From Sphaerosporella brunnea (taxonomy: Eukaryota > Ascomycota > Pezizomycetes > Pezizales > Pyronemataceae): 64,000 nt of DNA. The notes beneath the pieces were generated by a model, which was given only the letters and a program-made list of their open reading frames with translations, was not told where the DNA came from and did no database searches. The position numbers were made by a program, and so were the translations under genes. The stretch is from positions 105,683-169,682 of the forward strand of contig VXIS01000067.1 of NCBI GenBank assembly GCA_008704415.1, read 5' to 3'. Positions 22,601-33,095 of this stretch are shown here, one piece after another. Position 1 is the stretch's first letter. Each line of letters opens with the position of its first letter.

Positions 22601-22858
22601 GTGTCACGCGTAGTTGATACATAGGTTAGTTGCTATGGGTTTCCATAGAATGTTCTCGATGAACCCATACCGTGCCAGTGCCGGCACTGTTCATCTCACT
22701 CTACAGGTGGTACCATACATAGAAAAGCTCGAGCCAAAGCTCGGCTCGTCAGGCAACAGGCTCGAGCCGGCTCGGCTCGGCGAAGGGTCAGGCTTGACTC
22801 GGCTCGGCTCGAGGCTCGAGCTTTCAGCTCGAGCCGGCTCGGCTTATGTCCATCACTA
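19687..22858 (-). mobile_element. Autonomous-looking hAT transposon, 3172 bp
   Basis: Inverted ends begin TAGTGATGGACATAAGCC at the left, and the exact reverse complement closes the right end at 22858. They are followed inward by dense GGCTCGAGCC palindromes, probable transposase-binding subterminal repeats. A perfect 8-bp duplication flanks it, and it carries one uninterrupted transposase frame on the minus strand. Everything needed for an active hAT is visible, so recent activity is plausible. A decayed copy of its left end occurs at 34764-35029. Confidence 0.9.
19880..22246 (-). CDS. hAT-family transposase with BED zinc finger
   Basis: This is a 788-residue uninterrupted frame, the usual size for fungal hAT transposases. 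The N-terminus is basic (SAKRRRTKGG). A BED-type finger follows at about 31-62 (CCHCSTTW, later WKRHVEIHH), giving the C-x2-C and H-x4-H ligands for DNA binding. The central RNase H-like domain contains SLTMDAWTAGN (about 182-192, first catalytic Asp) and the family signature RWNSTHDMIDRAL (about 395). The C-terminal hATC dimerisation region carries YLAIPASSVPSEQLFSQAGQ and KRNRMLEDSSAAVLLLRSW (about 645-690). The tail is acidic. The enzyme would cut at the inverted ends and reinsert with an 8-bp duplication in the nucleus. Start: first ATG of the frame, with about 600 bp to the right terminus. Stop TAG. Confidence 0.93.
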   Translation of the reverse strand: MPARSAKRRRTKGGRGTSSNPHPTSQDEKHIVRCCHCSTTWGPYNADYTTTSAWKRHVEIHHPGIPAEESAEKELIVELRNNLQKTGETPWTKAAQAGASGRAFGESFNPEVYRHLLAEFIVESGSAFSIVEYTTFHKLVRYLLSKVPLVGRRTVQRDVQELHNEKKEQMKAELADHTGRGQRVSLTMDAWTAGNQVPYLGVTAHWIDQSWKIQSKVIAFRRLRGSHTGENLCAVVHNVLQDWNLIKSICGITADNATVNDKFFKCLEHVEPGMKRDNTQVGCMGHVLNLAAQRILTTLKATAPEDEGSVAVESSVSAGPTVSNRILSHGRQHHNLTPMQAAGSPAEVLSLVRHSFTKVRASNLLLEALEAQCQRLKVKFVRPKMDTKTRWNSTHDMIDRALRLKGPLKRLMANENKLLHCHLTSPDWTLLKDLRELLGIFVDATTRLSGSHYATLSYQLPYFAFLISELQEYCERMDTLQEVPRVLLEAGHTARGHLEKYRDHTSKLTNPKLAMLLDPRFKAHGFAKMGWPPADVVSTTAYFKKIYQDQYQGTANRRADNSTAPSACKDAKAYDALTKIFGSLTQNTRPANFSGIDSSETSRYLCEPCIDLVDDPLDWWKVNEHRYPIVAKMARDYLAIPASSVPSEQLFSQAGQIITKKRNRMLEDSSAAVLLLRSWLNYKTSDDWELHGLDNYFTTRDALDEHTSSSESEGVGDMGEEDTDAGQNEGPAAGNSQGAARRDCDHDDGPEAAGYGQDRDVYNVEGMDAELEAVLDGFDSGSELSDIE

Positions 22859-23139
22859 GCGCCGATAGACTTATCAAGATCTGTGATGTTATACTAAACT
22901 CCTATCTAGTGATCTCCTCCTAGTCATCATTTTACACGGCGAACATCTTTATGTACTTTTCATTTCATAGCAGTAGTTTACATCACGGTAGTCGTATTTG
23001 TCGTCATTGTGGGCTGCAGCCCAAACAGCCGGGCGGGCTTTTTGATCAGCCCAAACAGCCAGCCGGGCTTTTTGATCAGCCCACATCCGCCCAACGCAGC
23101 CGGCCGGGCGGGCTGGCTGTTGAGAACACTGGTGGGCGG

Positions 23140-25490
23140 AGTGCGCAGAACTGTAGAGCGCTGGATCGATGATGCTAAGCGCACTGTTCGCTGCGGTGGC
23201 GGGGGACCGCTTGGTCATTGGACGCCGGTTTACTAGATTGTTTGCGGGAGTTGTTGTCTATCGGCGGAGAGTTTGAAGAAGTTCTGCTGGTATCCTCCGT
23301 GCTCGGAAACATGTTTGCAGTGGCGGTCGGCAGTTCTTCGGGAGGCCACATGGTGATTGATGCTTTCGCTCCACTGTGAGAGGTGTCAAATTGAAAGAAG
23401 GAAATGCAACTTCGTGTCGATCTTTAGGGCAAGATCGTAAGACATTGATTCTCATATTCTGTTTATGTTGCGGCCCGGAGGGCCTTGTACAGCGGAGCGG
23501 GGTAGAGTGCTAACAAGCGGCGTGGAGTGCTGAGTGCTGAGGCGGCGAGGGTTTACCTCCCCGAACGTTCTGGTGGACAATAGTATATTCTTCTGCTGCT
23601 GACTACCACCATCTCTGATCGTTCGTGGACTCTACTGCATCCTCATCGTCGTCCGTCCGTCAACCGTTTAAACGTACATCCAAGGAATGAAAAACCCGCG
23701 ACAATGTGTGCCTGAGATATCTGAACACCTATAGCACACTGGATGAGGATTAAGCCATGTGACGAACCCAATTGACACTCACCCTGTGCAAGTGCACGTT
23801 TGAACTAGCCATGTATTCAGAATTCTCTTCCGGGTATCAGGGAGTGTTTTTCTCATTACCTGGCTTGAGAACGGCGGCCAGAGACACGTCCTTGTCCACA
23901 ACCGCACATGAGAGTGAAAATCAAAGCGTCGAAGGGCGTGCGCGGTGGTACCTGGTAAACCGCCACCGTGAACAGGTATCACACAATTTGAATAGAACTT
24001 TATCAAGTTGCCCATGACCATCATCATTCGCCAGCAAGAACGCCATCAACCCATCGCACTGGATCGCGCTGTGTACCTTCACTCCCGCGAGTTTACTTGC
24101 CTTCGGCTCCACGTACACGCTGCTTTACCTCTGTGCCATCCAGTAATTGTTTTCTATGACGACCAGGTGCAATGTGAAGTACTGCATACAGATCAGATGG
24201 CTCCTTCACTTGCCTGGCATGATCATACTCGCTGTTCAAAAGAATCTCGGAGGTTTTGTGTACCGAACTTGTTACACACCTCGATCACACAACACAATCG
24301 TCGATGAATACGTATAGCCTACAAAGACCGCGGGCCGTGCAAAAGTGCTGCCGGCCAGCCGGACGCAACGTTGTGACCGCCAACACATTCCAGCGTAGAG
24401 CATTGCCAGGCAGTCTTGCCACTAAATTCATCATCCCACCCGCCACTCTCCGAATGTCTTCGAGCGATATTCCACTCGCTGTTACTTGTTGGAACCAAAA
24501 CACCCAAGCTGTCTGTGCAAAGGCACCTGGCGTGACGTGACGATAGGACCTAAAAGTCTGACATACCCAGGCCTCGTGGCAACCTGATGAGTGCAGATAC
24601 TGCGAAAACGGCAAACGGAGCCTGCTGTAAACCAGGGGCGATGCCTACCGGTCATGTGCTCGTCGATTCCTTCGCCGCGTAGGAGAACCCGAGCCGGGAG
24701 TACGTCAACAGGCCAGGCTCCATCGTGACTGGGCCCCAGTATGTCAACCCAACAGTCAAGGCAGGGCCGCCTGCCTAAAACTTCAACAATATACCTCTGT
24801 CCATTAACCACGGCCACATCCGGATCCTCTGTGGGGTGTATATAAACGCCTTCCACACAATGGGCTGGATCGCATCAATGTGGCGTCTACCAAAGTCTTT
24901 GCCGAGTACTTGCAGCCTCATGCAGAGAACAGACCGTTAACGACTGCAACCCGATCGGCCGTGCAATGCCTATCGAGAAGCGTTTTGATCGTACGACATG
25001 ACTTTCCTTGAACCCCAGATTGTTCATGGGCTGTTGGGACACCCTGTTCACGCCAGGATGTTGAAACTGAGTAGAAGAGCATGGAGGTGACCCCCCGGCA
25101 CTATTTGATCATTGTGTGGACGTCGAACCGCAGCCATCAGCCATAAATACATTCAGGATGCTGGCGTGCGTGCTGGAATTAACTGGTGGAGATATGGGCA
25201 ACATGTGCTCCCACACTCGCTATTAACCCCCGGCTCCTCTTCGCCGACAACCTTGTACTACCCCATGGTTTGCCTGTGAGTAGCCATTCTTGAGGCTTTC
25301 AAGGCGTTGAAGATACTTTCTTTGACCAGGCCTGAATGCACAGTGCTATCAGCAACTGCTCCTGGCCACTGCTCATTACGCCTTAAGATGGTGGATTTAC
25401 GTACCTAGCGCTGCTCGTAAAGCCTTCAAATCAATTGCCAATATCGCCGTGCTTGTTGGTTGGCAACTAGTTCAGACATGGACAAAACGG
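23140..25490. other. Gene-poor stretch, possible decayed frames
   Basis: Minus-strand frames at 23921-24118 and 24285-24614 have mixed composition that could be a decayed protein gene. They share no domain and cannot be linked, and the plus-strand frames overlap them. Nothing firm. Confidence 0.4.
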
Positions 25491-26110
25491 CGTCCTCCAG
25501 GACCCGCTCCCGCCCCCCTCAGCGCTCCTTCGCAGCCGTTGGACCTACAAGGCGCCGCGCAAGGTGCTGAGACTGAGATCCAGGTGCCCACGGGCGCCGG
25601 ATGGAATATGACATGTGGGCACCCATTGGGCCCGCCAGGCACCGCACCCGAATATCTACCATTGTTTAAAAAACAAAAGAACTCCAAGAAGACCAAAAAC
25701 TGCGCCCCTAACGATCTGGAATCGCTCTACCGAACAACCACCGATTATTCCATCTTCGCCGCCCGTGTTTCCAAATCATCATGCTCAGAAAGAATCCATC
25801 TCGCACGTCAAGATGCGAGCTCACCAGGATGAAATTCTGAACTGATAATGTCCGTCGTTGTCTATCAATTACGTGATCAGCAGTCAGCTGGGTATTCCTT
25901 GTGAACTTTCCCTCGCGGAAATGAGACCACCACATGAAGACATCCTAGGGGACTAGGGGCACGGCCCGGCACCCCCAGGCGCCTGTCAGGTATCCAGACA
26001 TTGACAACATCGTCCGGAGCCTATCCGACAAGCGCGACACGCGCCACAGCCCATCCTACGTTGTGGGGCCTCGTTTGCCCTGCGGGCCGGCCCGTCTATT
26101 GGCACCCCTG
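25490..26110. mobile_element. Decayed CAGGG-type MITE copy
   Basis: The left half keeps GATCCAGGTGCCCACGGGCGCC and GGGCCCGCCAGGCACC. The right half keeps GGCGCCTGTCAGGTATCCAG and ends GCCCGTCTATTGGCACCCCTG at 26110. The same blocks, in the same order, occur in the intact copy at 43745-44474. It is heavily mutated, the left boundary is approximate and no target duplication is recognisable. Confidence 0.5.
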
Positions 26111-26796
26111 TCTGTGAGTATCTACTTTAGGGTCTCCAAAGTCGCTGACTCTCAACGCGTGTCTGTTCTTTCTACCGTGCTGAATGTAAAACGTTATGAG
26201 CAATGGCGGGGTCCTCTAGACTCCAATCTGGATGACATTCCGGGCGGAGTTCAAGTTCAAATTCCGCATGTTTTTAACGCCAGGGTGAGGGAGCGGATGA
26301 CTCTGATGCTGAAGTCGGGGAAGATATGTTCGTAGACAGCGACCATGACTCCAAATCTGCGCAGGAAGCGCAGGTCTGAGGCTGACGTCGTTGAGCGTTT
26401 GTAGGTACTCAACCTTGCGCGTCCTATGCTTTTCTTCAGACTGCTGTTCGTGATGAATGTCGGTTTCCTCTTAAAACCACAGCCGATGGCCTTCATGGTA
26501 AACGGGCTCGAGATACACGCTGTGCTTGATGGCTACGCCGGTGATGATGCGGTGAATGATCCTGTGCATGATTGTCTCTACACAGGGGCACGTGTCAGGC
26601 ACTATTGACGCAATGGCTGTTGGTGATATCTCATCAAAGCCTGGGCAACGGCGTGTGCAAACACGACAGTGGCATGAGACACGGCATGGCAACGCTGTCG
26701 CCGTTGCCGAAAACCGGCGAGGCAACGTTTGCCGATCGACAATAACCGAGGAAACAGAAAGCCCGAATGTCACAGGCATGAGGTTCCTGCACCTAG

Positions 26797-26818
26797 GGTT
26801 AGGTGGCGCCTAGGGTTG
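26797..26818. promoter_or_regulatory. Telobox-like motif upstream of the 26.9-kb gene
   Basis: CCTAGGGTTAGGTGG and then CCTAGGGTTGTGGG, about 110-130 bp before the ATG at 26928. Both contain the telomere-like core TAGGGTT. In fungi, teloboxes in promoters are bound by Myb-type telobox factors; a role here is inferred from position only. Confidence 0.35.
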
Positions 26819-26927
26819 TGGGCTCCGCGCCAAAAGTCTTTTGCCTGCTTACCCAACCGCCATCCTCTTCTCACCTACATACCCCACAACACGCTCACAC
26901 ATTCATCACAGCGAAAGTCCAGCCACA

Positions 26928-27673
26928 ATGACCCTCCAGCAAAGCAACATAATGCTGCGCCGCCACGCACAGCGCCTGTCCGGAGCGCTACCCCTCTTGT
27001 GCGTGCCAGCCTCTGTCGCGACTAGAGAGTTCTCGCTGTTCCGGGGAATCCGCTCAACCGGAAAGCATGGACAGCAGGTAAGTTATGCCCCATGCGCGGT
27101 GACTTTGTCCACGCTGACACTCAGATGAACAGCCTGTCATTGTACCTGTCGCCTTCCGCCAATCGAGCTCGTCATCGGACTCAAAGCGTCGCTCCCACCC
27201 CAGTTGGAAGCTTTTCAACCAGAGCCGGAAGCAGGTTGGACAGTTGACTGCTCAAAACGCTGAGTTGACTGCTCGCGACGCCGAGTCGCAGCAGGTGATT
27301 ACTGGATTGAAGGAGGAGATTACCGGCTTGAAGGCCAGCAACAAAGCATTGGAAGAACACAATGCAATCCTGGTCAATCGCATGCGTCAGGGCCTGATTG
27401 ACGATCGTATGTAATAACACGATGCGGAGAGACTGGGTGCTGATATCTAGAGTAACAGCGTACGACGAGATGCTGCATCAGCTGGCTGACGCCCTCCGCC
27501 GGCAGTTGGCGAATGAGGAGGAGGAGACACTGGATGACGAAGAGGAGGACGATGATGATCTTGACTGGAAGGGTGACCGGGGCAAGCTCCATGACGAGGA
27601 AGATGTTGATCCGAAGGAGGGCCTGGACCAGCCACATAACGAGGAAGGTGTTGATCCGAAGGGCGCGAATTAG
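26928..27673 (+). CDS. Coiled-coil protein with acidic tail, three exons
   Basis: Exons 26928-27077, 27133-27406 and 27459-27673 join in phase to give 212 residues. Intron 1 has donor GTAAGT, branch GCTGAC and acceptor AACAG. Intron 2 has donor GTATGT, branch-like GCTGAT and acceptor AACAG. Lengths are 55 and 52 bp, typical of filamentous fungi. The start context is CACAATGAC. The N-terminal 30 residues are basic/hydrophobic (MLRRHAQRLSGALPLL), so a mitochondrial targeting peptide is possible. Residues 84-131 form a Leu/Glu/Lys/Gln heptad-like coiled coil (VITGLKEEITGLKASN). The C-terminus is strongly acidic (EEEETLDDEEEDDDD). I recognise no family. Inference: a dimerising scaffold-like protein. 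Confidence 0.6.
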
Positions 27674-29330
27674 GTGTCTGCTTTCCCCAAAACTGTGTCG
27701 GATGTGGAGCGGTGGATTGCGCCAGCTTCTGAGTCCCTGAGCAGTCGGGGATCCTCGCTCAAGTTGTAATGGATATTCACAGTAGACCTCAATATCAATA
27801 GAAGTGATCATTGTGGTTCCTTTTGCCAAAATATGGTCTTGAAGCGACCAGTACCATTCCACTCTTTCTGTGTTGCCGTAGGTTTAGTGAACACCAGCGG
27901 AACCTGGTCGGTCAACAGACAGGAGCAGCTGATGCAGTGAAACAATCAGCTGGTTGACCTACAGAGCCCAGTACATACAACAAGGAGCGCAGGAAATGCG
28001 GGGCCAACAAACAACGTTTTGCAGAACAAAGACATCCTCTTTCCACTTTTGGTGGTAAGATAAGTTTGACCCCCAGGAGTGTGGCCTGGGCACTATCAGG
28101 CTACAGTCATGTCGTGTGGAGGTTTTAGCTGATGACGCGGTGTGGGGCGCACGAACAAATCTTGAGGTCAGCGACAATACCAAAGATACAACGCAAAGGA
28201 CAGCGGAATGGGCCAACGGACTTGGGAAGCGCTCCACAGCGAAACCCTTCACAGCAAATCCCTGTTGGGAGCAGTTCAGCAAGTCGCTGCAGGGCGCTTC
28301 ATGCCGTCTGCCGCGAAGCAACATGTGGTCCGGCAGTTTGATAATCTGTTGGTACCTGAAAGAAACCCCACGCACGGACGTTTGCGGCTAATAGTTTAAG
28401 TGGCTGACGTTCCATGTGTAGCTGTAATGGAGAGCGCGAGGAACAGATAGGCGGAGGCCTTAGGTACTCATCCACGGATGGGTCACAGACAGTGGACAGG
28501 AACTGGAGCAGAGACAAGATTCAAGAGTCAGAGACGAGAGGCGCTACGGACGGCTCTAAAGTTCATGAGTGCAACAGATGTATTTACGAAAGTTTAGGCA
28601 AAGGGCAGAAAAACAACAAGGTGGAAAGAAGGGCCATTTTGAAATTGAAATGATAGGCCTCATACTGCACTTCGAACAATCGTAAACAGCGCCAATACGT
28701 ATGCTCACAACTACGACAGTCCTTTGGGCTGTACAGACAGCCGGTACTTGTGGGAGAATTCAGTTCATTCATTCACACCCCGGACTGCTCAGGCGTTTCC
28801 ACATACGCATTATCTGTCCGGTAATGATACATCCCTGGTTTTTGTGATTGTATTTATGACAAGGTAACATTCTGATCGTCCTCAGCTGTGTGCGTGCACC
28901 GCGTCCGGCTATTGAGTAACTGTTTGCTTGCTTGTCTTATAAGAATGCCACGGAGCTATAGATATTCCAAGCATATCTACAGACGGGGGTTGTCACCAAC
29001 TGCTGAAACTTCACTCGACGCCCCAGCCGTCCAATCTCCATCGCTGTTATTTTTCCTGACCACAAAGAACTGCACGGGATTTATAGCTACACTCGAAACA
29101 GTTGGCAATGTTGTTCCGAGTTCTCCTAGTCTCCAGGTAACAGCGACTATATTTTTATGATTGTCGCCAACGTTGTTGGCGCTTACCCAGCTGCGCTTGT
29201 GCGGTGGTGGGGTTGAGTCTGTCCTAATCTGCTCCTCTTGTTGTCCTATTCACAGTTCCAATTTTCACGTTCCGGTGCTGATCATTGTGAGGTTTCCATG
29301 GGCGTTCAAAAGTTCACAATAACATCCCAA
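27674..29330. other. Intergenic, no gene recognised
   Basis: Only short frames, including a 138-codon minus-strand frame at 27959-28375 without recognisable features. It ends at a tRNA-like gene. Confidence 0.45.
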
Positions 29331-29428
29331 GTGCGCATAGCTCAACGGTAGAGCGTGCGGCCCTTCAGTGCCTCCCAATGATATTGGAGCCCGATAGGCA
29401 AATCCGGGTTTGAATCGCGGTGGGAACA
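29331..29428 (+). tRNA. tRNA-like gene with intron, isotype not assigned
   Basis: The A-box/D-arm TAGCTCAACGGTAGAGC and the B-box/T-arm GGGTTTGAATCG are in the right order, 3' of a 7-nt acceptor strand GTGCGCA that partly pairs with TGGGAAC at the 3' end (five of seven pairs). About 30 extra bases between the anticodon arm and T-arm would be an intron. One T-stem and two acceptor mismatches raise the chance of a pseudogene. Against that, a T6 run lies two bases past the 3' end, as expected for Pol III termination. I could not fix the anticodon because the loop lacks a clear U33. Confidence 0.5.
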
Positions 29429-29430
29429 TC

Positions 29431-29436
29431 TTTTTT
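29431..29436 (+). terminator. Pol III T-run after the tRNA-like gene
   Basis: TTTTTT starts two bases after the discriminator base of the tRNA-like gene, with a second TTTT run one base further on. Confidence 0.55.
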
Positions 29437-32400
29437 CTTTTCAATTGTCCGTGCTTCCGGTGCTCATGATGGTGGATAACTCGGTAGCCTGGCGGGCATA
29501 TGACCCAGCCGTTGGCTTCGGGTACTATTGCGATGAGAAGGCCCACTACTATCTATACGTATATAACGCAGTTTGCGTGGCGTCCTACCCTAAGTTTCCG
29601 ACCGTCGAATTTTGGAGGGCAGCGACAGGTTCACTCTCCCATTTTAGAGCGGAGCCGTGGAGAAGCTTTAGCGGCGACATTTCAGAGCTACCACGCTGCT
29701 GTACACACCCTACATTTGTAGACAGTTGTGAAATGAAATAGCATTATATTTATCCGTGCGGGTGCTCGCTGTGAAGTGAAACCGCCTTGCCTCCCCAACC
29801 CCAACCACCTACCTCCTTGGTTTACTTGACTGCGCCGTGGAGGACAAACATCCGCCCAGGCTGAAACGTACCTATAACTTTACATTAAGTGGCGTTGTAC
29901 CGATGATTGCACACCGTGTGGTCACCACACGGATGTTCACTTGTGTATCTATGTACAGATCATGTCACGTCACGAATCAACAATCACTATCCCATCCGCA
30001 GTGTGTGTACGATCTTGCGCAAATATTCAGCCCATGGCAGTAAGATATTTGCTGGTGGCCGGGTGCAGCACTATGTCAAGTTACGGACGTGGATTTGGAT
30101 ACCTATGGGTGTCAGCATCGATGGCCCATCCGCCGAATCGCTGGTGGGCCGAGCTGGCTGAAGTCGGTTGCACTCTGAGCCGGGCTTCGGCTTGAGCCTT
30201 TTAGTGCGGGTAGGTGTTAGATTTGAACCGGATTCCACGACGCCATTCGTTGGCCAAACTAGGCGGCAAGCGAACAGCACGATGGGAAGCTCTGAAACCA
30301 CTCTCTATCTCTCTGTATGGGCGGATATGCATGAGGCCAAAATTACCCAAAACCGGGTGGAGACCCAAAATGTGGAGCCAGCGTAGCGGCAGGTATGTCT
30401 TCGTAGAACTGTGGTACGGTCCAATTGGGCCCATTTTTACATGTTGAAGCAATCACGTCGCTTCCTAACATTGCATATAACCAGTTGCTCTGTCAACGAG
30501 GATGTTCACGCGACATGGCAGCGGGGGGGGGGGGGCGTTGGCCGTGCAGACTACAACGCACCGAGCGTGGCCACGCCGGCACGAGTGGGTGGAATCCGCG
30601 CGCGGTCATCGTGGTGAGGTAGGCCGACGTCTGTTACCCAGCAAGCAGCACCGTGTGACGTAGGATTATCGCTCTCAGCATGGTTTTGTCCTACGTATTC
30701 CCTTACCAAAGCAACGGAGCAAATCACAGTAACGACAGTATGATGTTGTCAGTATTCGACTAGGTCATCTGGAATCTTCCATTTTGGCACAGCACCTCCT
30801 TTTTACGCTTCCTCACGGGGGCTGATGATGGTAGACGGCGCATCGCAGCGCGGACGACCCCGCATCGAAAACCCCCGTCCTGACGAGCTCTGTAGATTTT
30901 TACGCACGAAGTCACTATGCTGCGTAATACAGGAGGTCTCGATTCACGCCGCGCCCTCCTCCTTGACCCGACCCTCCATGCTACCCTGCTTACGCGCACG
31001 CCCCCTCGCAGAAACGAGGGGCCATTCCTGCGGCAGGTCCTTCATCCTCACGACCCCATGCAGCAGCCGAAACGGGGTCTCAGGGGGTCTAAACGGACTG
31101 CAAAACGGGTCGAAGTGGCGCGCGGCCGCGGAGAGTGTGGGCGGGAGCGCGCGGGCGTAAAACGTGACGGGGCAGCACGCTGCGGGGAAGCGGGACGATG
31201 CTGCGGGGCGATGGTATTCTCCACGCGAGCGGGGCGTCCGGGGGCGGAGGGCTTAGGGTTAGAGGGCGGCAGTGTTCCTCACAGTCCAGCCCGACCAGTC
31301 TTGAGCGCGGACCGGACCTGGACCACATCACACACGATACTGCTGGGCTGGCGTGGGGGTCCTACCATTCCTGACCGACGCATCGAAAGGAGCGGCAACC
31401 CAGACAGCATCAGCACGCACAGGAGGCCCGCGACGCTTTCCCGCTGCTCAAGCAGCGATTAGGTACCTATGGTGATGGAGTCGATGGGTGGGGTTGAAGA
31501 GGCCATAGATTTCAGCCAAGCCAGTTGAGAACCAGCAAGCAAGCGCTGCGACGACGGTACTCAATCCATCTCGTTTACCAAGCATAGCAGGTCACGGCTC
31601 TACAGTGGGCGATGGATGTAGCAGGACGGCAACATGCGCAAGTTTGTTACCAGCGACCCGTTGATCCTAGGATCGGAGTGTTGCTGAGTCATCTTCTGAG
31701 TGTGTGGGAAACTGCGTATACCGGCACCGGGTGTACCGCTCAGAACGGTACGAGAGGTTGAGCGCACCGGAGCTTGATCAGGCAGGCCCAGGTGATGTCA
31801 ATTGTAATCGACGCCAGCAGGCCCACGGCTGGCAGTAATAGAGCATTGATGTAATAGCATTGACGCGAACAGGGATCGGTACTCCGAGCTATACGACGAG
31901 GTTGAGGCGAATATATCAGTATATCAGCGATGGCTGTCAGAGTTCAGGCCCAGGGCATACGGCAGCAGTGGCTCTGGATGCAGCGTGTGAGGGGCCTATA
32001 TCACCGCCAGCTTCTCTGTGAACACCTGCGCCAATAAACAAAGCGCAGATGAGCTTTGGGTTCCGTAATTGGTAATGATTTCTATTGCCAGCGCCCCGTA
32101 GATTCGTTCGTTCAGCTAGAGTTCGCTGTAACCTGTACGAGCCGATGGAAACGCCGTCGTATTGCACCGTCGAATGCGTCTGCCGGCTGAATCAGTGCCA
32201 GCCCGTCCATGACCTGCAGAAGCACACATATTGAGTGAAATAACTACCGTTGACATCGTTGCGTGCAATTATCGGCCCCGCTTCAAAGTGGTGAAAGCGA
32301 TGTTGCTGGGCGTTGGTAGGGGGATGGTTAGCATCTGCTGCAGGCCGCATTGCGGCCAGGTAGCGCCGATCATGACGATGCAGTGGTGCAGGGGCGGGCG

Positions 32401-33095
32401 CGGTATCCAGCTTCGATGTCATAAGCCGTTGAACAAGGTGGTTGCAGGTAAGCGATTTCTTCGTGCCGTTTCTGACTCATCTTGGGAGATATATAGGACT
32501 GCAGCCTCGCTAGGGAGATGAACCAGCTGGGTATGTTCACCTAGCCGCGATTCATGGTGGACGTTCAGAGCGTGTACGACGGATACCCCTGGTTTGATGG
32601 CGGGGAGGAGCGGGGTACCGGAACCCCTTCAGCTATACCTCCACCTGAATAACACCAGCCCTCCCAGCTCCGTCGGGAATGGATACCGCCCGGCCCCGCG
32701 GACGGCAATTCACAGGTCATCCCGTGGCCAGATACAGCAAAAACGCTTGCAACTCGATGGTCGGCGCTGGAGGCGGAGATTTCGTCCCATGTTGCGGTCA
32801 GTTCAAACTCACAATGCACGGCCGAGGGGACATTGGAGGGGGCCATGCCTGCAGGAGCAGGATATTTTGGATATATGTCGTCTGCTTGACAACCAGAAAC
32901 GGGGGCGATGGGGGTGATAGCATCAGCGCCTATGACGGCTGCAGGTAGAGGTAGTAAGGCAGCAGGAGGCGGAGGATGCGGTGTTCCGGATCAATTGTTC
33001 AGCACTTGCTACACACGGGCGCTGAGCAGGGGCGTAGGTGCAGTGCTGAGAAGGATGGCTGCCGGCCATTTACGAAGCATGCCTGCTTCTCCTAG
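29437..33095. other. Gene-poor, partly GC-rich stretch
   Basis: Contains a degenerate hAT-like GAGCC scrap (about 30.15-30.25 kb), a G13 run (30523-30535) and a CTTAGGGTTAGAGG telomere-like motif at 31252. Plus-strand frames at 30917-31462 and 32594-33030 are unrecognised; the latter may include upstream exons of the gene that begins in the next entry. Confidence 0.4.

Larger units (their letters stand above)
19679..22866. repeat. 8-bp target-site duplications of the inner hAT
   Basis: GCGCCGAT at 19679-19686 and again at 22859-22866, immediately outside the inner element's inverted repeats. Being identical, they show that the left and right ends belong to one insertion into the older MITE. 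Confidence 0.9.
19497..23131. mobile_element. Non-autonomous hAT-type element interrupted by a second hAT
   Basis: The left end begins CAGTGTTCTCAGTAGCCAGCCC. The right end is GGCTGGCTGTTGAGAACACTG, the reverse complement of a near-identical terminus. The element is flanked by a perfect 8-bp direct repeat GTGGGCGG (19489-19496 and 23132-23139), the target-site duplication size of hAT elements. Leaving out the inner hAT (19687-22858) and one copy of its duplication, the element is about 455 bp with no coding frame, i.e. a MITE. Subterminal regions are packed with AGCCNGGC/GGCGGGCT motifs. A transposase with a similar terminus (CAGTGTTCCTAATAGCCAGC) is seen at 62328, so that family is the likely source of mobilisation (inference). 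Confidence 0.85.

Noticed and set aside
30523..30535. G13 run as part of a G-quadruplex switch
   Set aside because: A single homopolymer with no spaced G-runs nearby and no gene start in range; length may also be unreliable in sequencing.
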